Assembly (NCBI GenBank): GCA_013152945.1 | Contig: JAADFL010000107.1 | Coordinates: 1 to 60,063, forward strand | Length of the DNA stretch: 60,063 bases | DNA from: Deltaproteobacteria bacterium | Lineage (GTDB): Bacteria; Myxococcota_A; JAADFL01 | Direction: 5' to 3' | In this document: positions 47,660 to 56,302 of the stretch, piece after piece | How positions within the stretch are numbered: position 1 is the stretch's first letter | Layout of the letters: each line of letters begins with the position of its first letter | Notes under the pieces: generated by a model | The model's input: the letters and a program-made list of their open reading frames with translations, nothing else | Told to the model about the DNA's origin: nothing | Databases searched by the model: none | Made by a program: the position numbers and the translations under genes

Positions 47660-48648
47660 AAATTCCGATCCGTGCAAAAACGGGCGAGATCCTTCAAGGC
47701 CGTCCTTTCTCTTGACGCAGGCAGAGTTGCGATGCTCTCGATCGCCTTTCGACTGTAATCCTTTGCCCGCCTCAAGGTTATCTCGTGTGCACCCGTGTTT
47801 TTAATAAGGTTGGCGGCCAGTGTAATATCGTCTTCCCTGATTTCTCCAAAAACCATTCGATCCAAAAGAGCTTTTGCCTCGTTTCCGCTTTTCTTAAAGG
47901 CCAACAACAAAGGCAGGGTGAGTTTTCCCTCGGCAAGGTCTCCACCCACCGGTTTGCCGAGCATATCTTTTGTGCCCAAGTAATCCAGAAGATCGTCCAC
48001 GAGTTGGAATGCCATGCCAAAGCCCATTCCATATTCCCACAGGGGTTTTCTGGCTTCTTTTACTCCAGCCAGAATGGCTGCGGCCTCGCAGCTTGCTGCA
48101 AAGAGTACGGCTGTTTTTTCCGATATCACTTCAAGGTAATGCTTCTCATCCGGAACATCCGATGACGTAAGGGAAAGCTCCAGTGCTTCGCCCTCGGCCA
48201 TCCTGGCAGTGATATCGGCGATTAGCGAGAGCAGGTCCAGGTCACCGTCTTCGACAAGAATACCGAAAACCCGCGTTACCAGGAAATCACCAGTAAGTAC
48301 ACTCTGCTGGTTGCCGTAACGGAGGTTTGCCGCCTGTTTGCCGCGTCTCAAGTCGGCTCCGTCCACTACGTCATCGTGCAGCAAGGTGGCATTATGGAGA
48401 AACTCCAGGGCCGCAGCCACGGGGATTGCCCTGTTTCCCTTACCGTTGCATAGCCTGAAGGAGAGCAGGTGCAAGGCCGGTCGAATTCTCTTGCCTCCTC
48501 CTTCAAGCAGGTAAGAGGCCACATTGCGGATAAGGGGAACCTTGGAACGAAATCTTTTTCTTATTTCATCCTCGACCAAGTCCAGTTCATCTTTGACCAG
48601 ACCGGTCGCCAGTTCCAGGATTTGTTTGCCGGCTTCAGCTTCTTTCAA
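47656..48648 (-). CDS. Polyprenyl diphosphate synthase
   Basis: Trans-prenyltransferase making a long-chain isoprenyl diphosphate, for quinone tails or similar. From TTG 48648 (GGAGG four bases upstream) it is 330 residues, the family norm; longer frames would run into the DUF3467 gene. Both Asp-rich motifs are present: LLHDDVVD and LVDDLLDYLG, plus GGGKRIRPAL. Product length (C40 octaprenyl or other) is not readable. Downstream of DUF3467. Confidence 0.9.
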   Translation of the reverse strand: MKEAEAGKQILELATGLVKDELDLVEDEIRKRFRSKVPLIRNVASYLLEGGGKRIRPALHLLSFRLCNGKGNRAIPVAAALEFLHNATLLHDDVVDGADLRRGKQAANLRYGNQQSVLTGDFLVTRVFGILVEDGDLDLLSLIADITARMAEGEALELSLTSSDVPDEKHYLEVISEKTAVLFAASCEAAAILAGVKEARKPLWEYGMGFGMAFQLVDDLLDYLGTKDMLGKPVGGDLAEGKLTLPLLLAFKKSGNEAKALLDRMVFGEIREDDITLAANLIKNTGAHEITLRRAKDYSRKAIESIATLPASRERTALKDLARFCTDRNF

Positions 48649-48674
48649 GATACCTCCGGAAACAATAGCTTGGT

Positions 48675-48995
48675 CTAGTGTATCTGCCCGTGTGCTATTG
48701 GCTGTATAGTGGATATCCTTATGGTCCCATACTTCTTTTCGTACTTGGCAATGTTTTCGTTCAACGCGGTTGCGATTCTCTTTGCATGCGCCGGGCTGGT
48801 CAAGACCCTGGCCCTGACCCTTGCCTTGGGCTGTTGAGGTTGAACAAATATGAAGTCCATGCAGAACTCGCCCTCGTTGTGATTTATCATGGCGAGATTG
48901 CAATACACGCCTTGGGCAATTTGGTCGTCAAGTTGTATCTCGAGCTTTATTTCTTTCTTTTTCTCTTGTCCCTGGTTATTCAGAAAATCGGCCAT
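48675..48995 (-). CDS. DUF3467 protein
   Basis: 106 residues from ATG 48995 with GGAGG seven bases upstream. The whole protein matches the DUF3467 pattern as I know it: QGVYCNLAMINHNEGEF, FCMDFIFVQPQ and RVLTSPAHAKRIATAL. This is a small cytoplasmic protein of unknown function, common in deltaproteobacteria and also in Bacteroidetes. It precedes the polyprenyl synthase by 26 bases. Confidence 0.88.
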   Translation of the reverse strand: MADFLNNQGQEKKKEIKLEIQLDDQIAQGVYCNLAMINHNEGEFCMDFIFVQPQQPKARVRARVLTSPAHAKRIATALNENIAKYEKKYGTIRISTIQPIAHGQIH

Positions 48996-49080
48996 ATCGA
49001 TGCCTCCAGTTCCGGCGGGCTCTGTTCGCCGGAGAACGCAATGCTAACCCAAAGAGGGTTTCATGTTCCAGACATAAATA

Positions 49081-49941
49081 TCAAACTGGATTGGCATAGC
49101 AATACGTGCAAGAGTTGGGGCATGGTTCGTAAGAACCTATGTCTATGGATTTTGTACAACCGCATCCCTTTCGGCTGGGGTGCGGTCTTGTATCGACCAG
49201 GTTCGGATCGACCCCAAACGTTTCCGCTACATGCCTGCCGTCTATGCATGCCCCGTGCACAACATTCTGATGGGCCTTGACCAATTCCGGTTGGCAGCAT
49301 GACATGAGTGTTATTCCCAGGTCCATTGCAAAGTCCGCCATGTTGCGAACTTTTTCCAACTTGTATCCCATATCCGGATCAATGAATCTGATTCCAAGCT
49401 TTTTTTGCCTCTTTATTACCTTGCCGTATATCTGGGCGAACGAAAAGACACACCTTGTTACACCCAATGCCGCCATCTTTTCGGCGATGAAATCGAAAGG
49501 CTCAAGGTTGTTCTTGAATTCACCCGAAGGCGTGATCCAGTGAACAATGGGATCGAAACGCCAGAGCAACCTGGCCTCACCGTATTGGTCGATAATACGT
49601 GCAGCCTGCTCGATCCGTTCATCCAAGCTGGTTTGCAGGCCGGGTTCCAGCTCCGGAGAATCGTTTATCGTAAATATGAAATAAGGATTCATTGGTTCCA
49701 GGATGCTGGATGCGCGTGGGCTTGCCAGGTACGGGCCGAAATCTTTGGACCAGAGCACGATGGACAATATGTCATGGTTTTTCATGGTAAGAGTCATTTC
49801 TTTACCTGAATACGGCTGTGTCCACCGAAAACAACCCTCTTTTACCTGGTCCAGAAGCCTGGTCAGTCTATAGGCCGGAATGTCTTGCCGCCTGCTTGCC
49901 GATACGATGATCTTCTTGCTGCTTCTTTTTATCTCGGGCAT
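49081..49941 (-). CDS. DUF1848 protein with a C-terminal CxxxCxxC motif
   Basis: 286 residues from ATG 49941, AGGA seven bases upstream. It has the N-terminal family motif ASRRQDIPAY and WRFDPIVH in the middle. The C-terminus holds C260, C262, C274, C278 and C281; C274-x3-C278-x2-C281 is exactly the spacing of a radical-SAM iron-sulphur motif, but at the wrong end of the protein. DUF1848 members are predicted metal-cluster proteins related to spore-photoproduct-lyase-like folds; activity is unproven. Confidence 0.88.
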   Translation of the reverse strand: MPEIKRSSKKIIVSASRRQDIPAYRLTRLLDQVKEGCFRWTQPYSGKEMTLTMKNHDILSIVLWSKDFGPYLASPRASSILEPMNPYFIFTINDSPELEPGLQTSLDERIEQAARIIDQYGEARLLWRFDPIVHWITPSGEFKNNLEPFDFIAEKMAALGVTRCVFSFAQIYGKVIKRQKKLGIRFIDPDMGYKLEKVRNMADFAMDLGITLMSCCQPELVKAHQNVVHGACIDGRHVAETFGVDPNLVDTRPHPSRKGCGCTKSIDIGSYEPCPNSCTYCYANPV

Positions 49942-49955
49942 TACAAGTTCCTGCC

Positions 49956-49966
49956 CGAATATTATA
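49956..49966 (-). promoter_or_regulatory. Possible -10 element of the DUF1848 gene
   Basis: A perfect TATAAT on the minus strand (49966-49961) lies about 20 bases before the DUF1848 start. No convincing -35 at standard spacing was found. Confidence 0.3.
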
Positions 49967-50002
49967 ACGTAACGAAGATGCAATTGGAGAAAATAAACCT
50001 AC

Positions 50003-50032
50003 TTGAAAATGTCGGTTCTACAGAGTTAGTAT
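50003..50032 (+). promoter_or_regulatory. Candidate promoter of the outer-membrane protein gene
   Basis: TTGAAA (50003-50008) and TAGTAT (50027-50032) are spaced by 18 bases, about 60 bases before the gene start. Weak match. Confidence 0.3.
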
Positions 50033-50092
50033 TACAAATATGTACATTATTTTATTGATGGTGTGACAAGTTAGCCGCCTTTGGAGGTAGTG

Positions 50093-51589
50093 ATGATCTT
50101 TCGTATCAGGTTTCAGAAGTTGTTTGTGATTGCATTGGTGCTGGGATTGGTGCCTGCATCATTTGCAGCAGACAAGGAAAAGTTGGCAGTAACCAGGCTT
50201 ACCGCCAAGGGAGGCATCAGCCAGGACCAACTGGATGTACTGGCCGACATGGTGGCCACCGAGCTTCGTAAGACCGGCAGGTACGAGGTCATATCAAAAG
50301 AAGATATCGAGTCAATGCTCGGACTGGAAAAATCCAAGGAATTCCTGGGATGCGACGATGCCTCGTGCATGGCCGAAATAGGTGGAGCCCTTGGCGTGGA
50401 TCTCGTAGTTTCAGGCAACGTCGCCAAGTTCGGACACGTGTTCGCCGTGAACCTCAAGCTCATCAACATAAAAAAGGCAAAGGTTATCAGCAGCGTTTTC
50501 AGAAAGGTGAATGGAGAACAGGCCTTGTTGGATGACATGGGAGGGGCGGTAAAGGAAATGGTGGCCCAGGCCGGGGGCGGCAAAGACGCAAAGGAAGTTG
50601 TTTCGAAAAAGGAGCCTGAACCCGGGCAGAAGACAAAGGCAGGGGCGGGGCAGGCCGCAAAGGCGGAGAAAACAGGTGGAGGCAAGTTTGCCGGGGCCGG
50701 AACAATTAAGGTAAGGCCACAAGGTAAGGCCAAGGAGCAGGCGGTGCCTCGTAAATCAGGTGAAAAAGAGAAAGAAAGAGTGCCACTATATTGGTTAGGG
50801 CCGTTGGAGTTTTCCATATTGCAGGGCTCAATCGGCCCCATGAGCCCTGTGCCGGAATCCAGGTTTGGGCTCGGTATACGGTACCTGAATCTCGCAGTGG
50901 ATAACTTTGATCCGGCTGCACCGGGAGCAGATCTTGAAAGCGAGACCGTGACGCTGGAGGCTATTGCCAGGGTAGCCATTGGCAGGCATTTCGAGGTTGG
51001 GGCACAGGTGGATTTATTGAATCATGTATCTAATACGATCTCGCCGGGTGGTTTATCAAATTCATCGTCCGATTTCGGCTTCATATCGCCTTATGTCAAG
51101 GGCACGTTGTTCAGAAGGAAAAAATTGGCCCTTGCGGCGAGCCTAGGCATGCTCCTTCCGACAAACACGGCCCGGGAATTCAAGAATGTCAGCCTGGTTG
51201 TTATTGAACCGGCTCTTCATTTTATGTACAGGCCGGTTTATTTCCTGGATCTGCACATGTCCTTGCCATTTACGAGCCTGATCTTCATTCCGGACAACGG
51301 CTCGACAAGGAAAGAATATCATTTGCCCATGGCCTTTGGCGTTTCCACAATGCCGTGGAAGTACATCGGCGGTTTCCTGGACATGCAGGTAGACCTGGAC
51401 CTTAACCCGGACAATGGAACAGATACCTTCCAGCAGCTTAACTTGTTGCTTGGTGTAAGATCCAGGCCGATTCATTTGTTATATTTAGAGTTTGCAGCCT
51501 ATAGCATCCTGGCCGGGCAGTTGAACGATTATTATTCCTCGGATTACGGTATTATACTACGGTTACTCTTTACGCCGAACCTCTTCTGA
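50093..51589 (+). CDS. Outer-membrane protein with N-terminal CsgG-like domain and C-terminal beta-barrel
   Basis: 498 residues from ATG 50093 with GGAGG five bases upstream. A signal peptide (1-25, ending SFAAD) is followed by a CsgG/TolB-like alpha/beta domain (about 29-140): LAVTRLTAKGGI, a cysteine pair C87/C92 in FLGCDDASC, and GVDLVVSGNVAKFG. A disordered Gly/Lys/Ala linker spans about 160-228. The last ~265 residues show alternating amphipathic strands and end in a terminal Phe (TPNLF), the usual BAM signal. Such two-part proteins occur in Myxococcota-like genomes. Ligand unknown. Confidence 0.82.
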   Translation: MIFRIRFQKLFVIALVLGLVPASFAADKEKLAVTRLTAKGGISQDQLDVLADMVATELRKTGRYEVISKEDIESMLGLEKSKEFLGCDDASCMAEIGGALGVDLVVSGNVAKFGHVFAVNLKLINIKKAKVISSVFRKVNGEQALLDDMGGAVKEMVAQAGGGKDAKEVVSKKEPEPGQKTKAGAGQAAKAEKTGGGKFAGAGTIKVRPQGKAKEQAVPRKSGEKEKERVPLYWLGPLEFSILQGSIGPMSPVPESRFGLGIRYLNLAVDNFDPAAPGADLESETVTLEAIARVAIGRHFEVGAQVDLLNHVSNTISPGGLSNSSSDFGFISPYVKGTLFRRKKLALAASLGMLLPTNTAREFKNVSLVVIEPALHFMYRPVYFLDLHMSLPFTSLIFIPDNGSTRKEYHLPMAFGVSTMPWKYIGGFLDMQVDLDLNPDNGTDTFQQLNLLLGVRSRPIHLLYLEFAAYSILAGQLNDYYSSDYGIILRLLFTPNLF

Positions 51590-51778
51590 CAGGAAGACTG
51601 CGGCGGGGTAAACCAGGACTACCCGGGAACAAAGCCATTGCCGGGGATAGAGGGGAGATTCAGAAAGAAGGCCACCTTCAATCACATAAGGTGGCCTGAC
51701 GGCAAAGCATCCCTGGACTCGGTGGAAGTGGAACCGGATATGCTCGAGTTCTTGAAGAGACATCCCCAATCTATCTAA
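51590..51778. other. Gene-free stretch with a strong hairpin
   Basis: Between the outer-membrane gene and the AAA_14 remnant. AGGCCACCTT (51669-51678) and AAGGTGGCCT (51688-51697) form a perfect 10-bp stem with a 9-base loop. Read leftward it is followed by TCTTTCT, so it may terminate the hslU transcript. The plus frame stays open after the outer-membrane stop up to TAA 51776 and encodes a plausible 60-residue stretch without a proper start, possibly decayed coding sequence. Confidence 0.55.
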
Positions 51779-51949
51779 ATGAGCCTTCATGTCATTGCCT
51801 TTTACGAGCATTATCTCCATTGTGAAAATATATTGCTTTCCGGTCCGAGGCAGGTGGGCAATACCACGTTGTCGAAGATGCCGGTTGCCGATCATGATTA
51901 TCCAAGCCTTGATCACCCGGAACATCGCTTGCTGATCGGCAAGCCGTAA
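51779..51949 (+). pseudogene. Remnant of an AAA_14-type (DUF4143-partner) ATPase
   Basis: A 56-codon frame from ATG 51779 to TAA 51947. It reads like the very N-terminus of AAA_14 ATPases: EHYLHCENILLSGPRQVG, then a damaged P-loop (GPRQVGNTT, with Asn in place of the catalytic Lys, residue 28), then YPSLDHPEHRLLIGK. The full-length family is about 370-480 residues, so nearly all is missing. With both truncation and a dead Walker A it is almost certainly a decaying fragment. Full-length members often behave as antitoxin- or mobile-linked accessory genes. Confidence 0.7.
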
Positions 51950-51968
51950 TAAACAGGATGACCGGTTG

Positions 51969-53330
51969 CTACAGAATGTACTTGAAAAGATCCTGATCGT
52001 TAATCAGAGCATTCAACTTATCCCTGACCATCTTCCCAGTGATAGTTATTTCCTGCCCGGCCAAATCGGGCGCATCAAAGGAGATTTCATCGAGCAAGGC
52101 CTCCATGACCGTGTGGAGCCTCCTGGCACCTATATTCTCTGCTTTTGAATTTGCCTCTGCGGCAATGGATGCTATTTCTTCAACAGCATCTGTGGAAAAG
52201 ACGAGCCTGACCCTTTCTGTCTCGAGTAAAGCCTTATATTGCTTTACCAGCGAGTTTTCGGGCTCGGTCAATATTTTTACAAACTCGTCCTTGCCCAGGC
52301 TGGAAAGTTCCACCCTGATGGGAAACCTGCCCTGGAGTTCCGGTATAAGGTCGGAAACCTTGCTGACGTGAAATGCTCCGGCTGCTATGAATAGAATATG
52401 ATCCGTCTTTACCAGTCCATACTTGGTCTGGACCTTGGTGCCCTCTACTATGGGAAGCAGGTCTCTCTGCACTCCTTCGCGGGACACGTCCGGACCATGA
52501 CCGGTTTCCCTTCCCGCCACCTTGTCGAGTTCATCGAGGAACACAATACCTGATTCCTCGACGCGATCGATGGCTCTCTTTATGACATCGTCCTGATCTA
52601 TGAGTTTCTGGGCCTCCTCCTGGGTCAGCAAGGGCAATGCCTCGCCTACCTTGATCTTTCTTCGCCTGGTCTGCTTTGGAAACATTCCGCCCAGCATGTC
52701 CGGAATATTGAGCCCCATTTCTTCCATACCCTGACCTGAAAAGATTTTAAGGAAAGGCATGCTATTTGAAGTCACATCCATCTCGACTTCCCGGTCGTTG
52801 AGTTTTCCCTTTCTCAACATGTTGCGCAATTGCTCGATCGACTTGTTTCTCCTCTCCTCTTCCTGCTGTAATTCTTCGCTGCCTGCGGATGCAGGCGGTC
52901 TGGGCCTCGGCGGCAGGAGCATTTTCAACAGGCGATCTTCGGCCAGCTCCGCGGCTCTCACCTGAACCTTTTCAGTTTCCTCGGCCTTGACCATGGTCAC
53001 GGAAAGTTCGGTCAGATCGCGTATCATGGATTCAACGTCACGGCCTACGTATCCGACCTCGGTGTATTTTGTTGCTTCCACCTTGACAAACGGGGCTTGT
53101 GCGAGTTTTGCAAGCCTGCGGGCTATTTCGGTCTTGCCCACTCCTGTAGGGCCGATCATGACTATGTTCTTGGGGGCAATCTCATCCTTGAGATCTTCGG
53201 GAACCTGCCTCCTCCTCCATCGGTTACGAAGAGCTATGGCCACTGATCGCTTTGCCTTTTCCTGGCCCACGATGAACCTGTCGAGTTCGCTTACAACTTC
53301 TCTTGGAGTGAAAACTTTTTGTTCGTTCAT
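51969..53330 (-). CDS. hslU: HslU (ClpY) unfoldase of the HslUV protease
   Basis: AAA+ ring that recognises and feeds proteins to HslV. 453 residues. N-terminal [20 protein letters not shown], Walker A GPTGVGKT (60-67), a charged intermediate domain (about 110-240), Walker [11 protein letters not shown], and sensor segments including [17 protein letters not shown]. The C-terminus is DQDLFKYIL, the activating tail. An AGAGG site precedes ATG 53330. It lies 58 bases after hslV. Confidence 0.97.
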   Translation of the reverse strand: MNEQKVFTPREVVSELDRFIVGQEKAKRSVAIALRNRWRRRQVPEDLKDEIAPKNIVMIGPTGVGKTEIARRLAKLAQAPFVKVEATKYTEVGYVGRDVESMIRDLTELSVTMVKAEETEKVQVRAAELAEDRLLKMLLPPRPRPPASAGSEELQQEEERRNKSIEQLRNMLRKGKLNDREVEMDVTSNSMPFLKIFSGQGMEEMGLNIPDMLGGMFPKQTRRRKIKVGEALPLLTQEEAQKLIDQDDVIKRAIDRVEESGIVFLDELDKVAGRETGHGPDVSREGVQRDLLPIVEGTKVQTKYGLVKTDHILFIAAGAFHVSKVSDLIPELQGRFPIRVELSSLGKDEFVKILTEPENSLVKQYKALLETERVRLVFSTDAVEEIASIAAEANSKAENIGARRLHTVMEALLDEISFDAPDLAGQEITITGKMVRDKLNALINDQDLFKYIL

Positions 53331-53388
53331 GATATACCTCTTTCAAGGGCACTCGAGCCTTTTTTCATAAACAGGAAAAGAGAACAGT

Positions 53389-53916
53389 TCAAAGTTCCTC
53401 GAATGTCACGTTGTCATTCGTATAGATACAGATTTCTCCTGCCAGCTTCATGGCTTCTCCTGCGATTGTCCGGGCATCCATGTCAGTGTGCGCGACCAAG
53501 GCCCTGGCCGCAGCCATGGCATACGGTCCGCCCGATCCGATGGCGATAACCTCGCCGTCTGGTTGTATGACGTCGCCCGAACCGGACAACAACAGGGTTT
53601 GCCCTTTGTCAGCCACCAGGAGTAATGCCTCGAGCCTGCGCAAGACCTTGTCGGTTCTCCAATCTTTTGCCAGTTCCACCGCTGCCCGCGTAAGGTTTCC
53701 TGAATACTCTTTCAGTTTTGCCTCGAATTTTTCAAACAGGGTGAATGCATCGGCCGTAGAGCCTGCAAAACCAGCCAGGATGTTTCCATCGGCCAGTCGC
53801 CGGACCTTGCTCGCGTTGTGCTTGAGAACCGTTGCACCATGTGTGACCTGGCCGTCACCGGCAAGCACGACCTTGCCCCCTTTTCTAACTGCAACAATGG
53901 TGGTTCCCTGAAACAT
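53389..53916 (-). CDS. hslV: HslV (ClpQ) peptidase of the HslUV protease
   Basis: Threonine peptidase, proteasome-beta-like. From ATG 53916 (GGAGG eight bases upstream) it is 175 residues. The N-terminus is [16 protein letters not shown], so the catalytic Thr is reached after removal of MFQG, as in several deltaproteobacteria. AGDGQVTHG, the Gly-rich [14 protein letters not shown] and [10 protein letters not shown] are family segments. Confidence 0.96.
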   Translation of the reverse strand: MFQGTTIVAVRKGGKVVLAGDGQVTHGATVLKHNASKVRRLADGNILAGFAGSTADAFTLFEKFEAKLKEYSGNLTRAAVELAKDWRTDKVLRRLEALLLVADKGQTLLLSGSGDVIQPDGEVIAIGSGGPYAMAAARALVAHTDMDARTIAGEAMKLAGEICIYTNDNVTFEEL

Positions 53917-53948
53917 GATTACAACCTCCATAGCAGGAGCAAAAGCTT

Positions 53949-54902
53949 TCAGCCCTTTTTACTCCTCGGATGAGCCCGATCATATACCGCAGCAAGGTGG
54001 GCCGCGTCCAGGCTGGTATAGCGCTGGGTGGTTGAAAGGCTCGAGTGCCCCAAAAGTTCCTGAACGATTCTCAAGTCGGCTCCCGCCTCGACAAGGTGGG
54101 TGGCACAGGCATGCCTCAATTTGTGTGGACTGAAGTGTTTTTTTATGGCCGCCTGGATAATGCGTTTGTCGAGCCTTCTGGCGGCACTCCTCCTGGTAAG
54201 TCTTCCACCGCGGTTGTTCAGGAAAACCGCTGAAGAATCCTTGCCTCCTCCCTTTTTCAGGGCAAGGATGTTTCTGACTTTCAGGTACGATTGCACGGCT
54301 TGAACCGATGTGTCGGTAAGTGGAACTATTCTTTCTTTTCCGCCTTTTCCAAGAACTCTCACAACTGATTGGTCGAGTTCCAGGTCTTCAAGATCAAGAG
54401 CCATTGCCTCGCTGATGCGAAGGCCGCTGCTGTACAAGATTTCGAACAAGGCTCTATCCCTAAGCACCAGGGGGTCTCTTGATTTTTCAGGGCCGGGTTC
54501 CAGGTCAAGCAAGGCAAATACATCGTCAATGGAAGGGGCGCGAAAAAGATTTTTTTCCAGCTTGGGACTCTTGAGTCGCGAAGTAGGATCCCTGTCCAGG
54601 AATCCCTGCTTTTTTAAGTACCCGAAAAATGCTCTTATTGCAGCAAGCTTGCGTGCAATCGAGGAAGGCTTGAGCTTTCCACGCAAAGAAGCCAGGTAAT
54701 CGCGGAGATCGAGTATGTCTGTTTCCAAAAGATCCAAATCGGACTTGTCGATATTATTTTCCTTCTTCTTTTTCTTTACCAGGTAATCAAGCAATTGGTT
54801 GATGTCACGTCTATAGGCAGCCGTTGTATTTGCAGAGAGCCGGCGCTGATGCTCGATATATTCCAGGAATGCATCGAGGTTTTGATGCGCTGTTCTTTTC
54901 AT
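53949..54902 (-). CDS. xerC: Site-specific tyrosine recombinase XerC
   Basis: Resolves chromosome dimers at dif with a partner recombinase. 317 residues from ATG 54902. N-terminal SAM-like core-binding domain, then the catalytic domain with Arg in [10 protein letters not shown], Lys in [31 protein letters not shown] (nucleophilic Tyr). It lies 22 bases after trmFO and before hslV in the usual deltaproteobacterial order. XerC rather than XerD by context; no dif site was found. Confidence 0.92.
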   Translation of the reverse strand: MKRTAHQNLDAFLEYIEHQRRLSANTTAAYRRDINQLLDYLVKKKKKENNIDKSDLDLLETDILDLRDYLASLRGKLKPSSIARKLAAIRAFFGYLKKQGFLDRDPTSRLKSPKLEKNLFRAPSIDDVFALLDLEPGPEKSRDPLVLRDRALFEILYSSGLRISEAMALDLEDLELDQSVVRVLGKGGKERIVPLTDTSVQAVQSYLKVRNILALKKGGGKDSSAVFLNNRGGRLTRRSAARRLDKRIIQAAIKKHFSPHKLRHACATHLVEAGADLRIVQELLGHSSLSTTQRYTSLDAAHLAAVYDRAHPRSKKG

Positions 54903-54924
54903 GCAAGCCACCTGCTCGAACCGC

Positions 54925-56244
54925 CTAACCAATGCCGAAGGACCAGGTTCGGAGATCCCTGACAGCTCTATCGAACATCACCTTTCTCCTCTCCCTGCGG
55001 CCCTTGGCTTTTACCGCGGGTAGCAAACCATAATGAAAATGGCTTGGACAAAACGATTTGCCCTGACCGAATTTACCCGTAATGTAACCGAGGAGTCCTC
55101 CAATTGCGGTTGTTTCGGGTGGTGGCACAGGAGCGATGCACATGAGGCGGCAGTACAAGAAATGCGCTGCCAGCAATCCTGTGGTGATAGCCTCCACATA
55201 TCCCTCCGCACCGGTTAGCTGTCCGGCCAAAAAGACATCCGGCTCGTTTTTCATCGAAAGGTCGAAGTGCAGTACTTGCGGGCCTTCGATGAACATATTC
55301 CTGTGCACAGAACCATATCTCAAAAAAACAGCCTTTTCCAGTCCGGGCAACATCCGAAAGACTCTTTTTTGTTCCCTTGTGGTCATCCTGGTTTGGCATC
55401 CCACAAGGTTGTAGGCCGTGCCTTCCGCGTTTTCTTTTCTAAGCTGAACCACTGCATAAGGTCTTTTGCCTGTTTTTGGATTCGTGATGCCCACGGGTCT
55501 GAAGGGGCCGAATGCAAGGGATTTATCTCCCATTCGGGCAATTCTTTCTATCGGCTGGCAGGCATCGAATTGCACCTGTTCCTCGAAAGGGCGCGGCACG
55601 ACCTGATCTGCCTGCTTGAGCGCCTTGACAAGGGAAAGATAGCCTTCCTTGTCCAGGGGGGAATTCAGGTAATCGCTGTTTTTAGGATCTCTCCTGTTGG
55701 CAGGGAAGAGTGAGTCCATGTTAAGCGAATCCGCCTCCACGATGGGCGCGATGGCATCATAGAAATGGAGCTTTTTCGAACCAGCCTTTTCAGTGAGCCA
55801 GCTTGATATGTTGCCCAGGCTCAAAGGACCGGTTGCAATTATACACGGCCCTCCCGGAGGCTCGTTCACAACTCCTGTTATGGTATCAATCAATCGGTGT
55901 TTTTTTACTGCCGTGGTTACTGTGCGGGCAAATGCCGCCCTGTCTACGGCCAGGGCCGAGCCGGCGGGAACCCTGGTATTTTCCGCCAGTGAAAGCAGCT
56001 TTGAACCCAGGATCTTCAATTCAGCCTTGAGTAATGCCGGGCCGGCGGGCGGGATATCGGACTTGAGGGAGTTGGAGCATACAAGCTCCGCCAGGTTAGG
56101 GTCTTTGTGGGCTTGCGTAAAGCTTTTAGGCTTTGCCTCGTGCAAGATGACACGAATCCCCCTTTCGGCAAGTTGCAGAGCAGCTTCGCATCCAGCCAGG
56201 CCTCCTCCCACTATGTGCACCGCCATTATACTGGAATCGACCAT
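54925..56244 (-). CDS. trmFO: Folate-dependent tRNA(m5U54) methyltransferase TrmFO
   Basis: FAD and methylene-tetrahydrofolate-dependent enzyme making ribothymidine 54 in tRNA. From ATG 56244 it is 439 residues, the family length; ATG 56226 (433) is the alternative, and a longer open frame to 56331 overlaps topA. N-terminal FAD loop AVHIVGGGLAGCEAALQLAE; EAKPKSFTQAHKD, LAELVCSNSLKSD, YLNSPLDKEGY and the GAEGYVEAITTGLLAA segment are family hallmarks. Confidence 0.94.
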   Translation of the reverse strand: MVDSSIMAVHIVGGGLAGCEAALQLAERGIRVILHEAKPKSFTQAHKDPNLAELVCSNSLKSDIPPAGPALLKAELKILGSKLLSLAENTRVPAGSALAVDRAAFARTVTTAVKKHRLIDTITGVVNEPPGGPCIIATGPLSLGNISSWLTEKAGSKKLHFYDAIAPIVEADSLNMDSLFPANRRDPKNSDYLNSPLDKEGYLSLVKALKQADQVVPRPFEEQVQFDACQPIERIARMGDKSLAFGPFRPVGITNPKTGKRPYAVVQLRKENAEGTAYNLVGCQTRMTTREQKRVFRMLPGLEKAVFLRYGSVHRNMFIEGPQVLHFDLSMKNEPDVFLAGQLTGAEGYVEAITTGLLAAHFLYCRLMCIAPVPPPETTAIGGLLGYITGKFGQGKSFCPSHFHYGLLPAVKAKGRRERRKVMFDRAVRDLRTWSFGIG

Positions 56245-56302
56245 TTTCAGACCGTGTCCCTGATCCGTGTCAAGAGCTGGGAGGAAATGCCACGCGGTTT
56301 CA

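Noticed and set aside
48649-48903. N-terminal extension of the polyprenyl synthase
   Set aside because: It would overlap the DUF3467 gene in another frame and adds non-family sequence; TTG 48648 gives the normal length.
50113-50979. Long open frame antisense to the outer-membrane protein gene
   Set aside because: No ribosome binding site, Pro/Ser-rich nonsense composition, and the plus frame has a signal peptide and barrel pattern. It is a shadow.
51563-51925. 120-residue minus frame in the hslU-OMP gap
   Set aside because: It runs opposite the AAA_14 remnant and into the outer-membrane gene, has no good ribosome binding site, and no family was recognised; the plus-strand reading explains the bases better.
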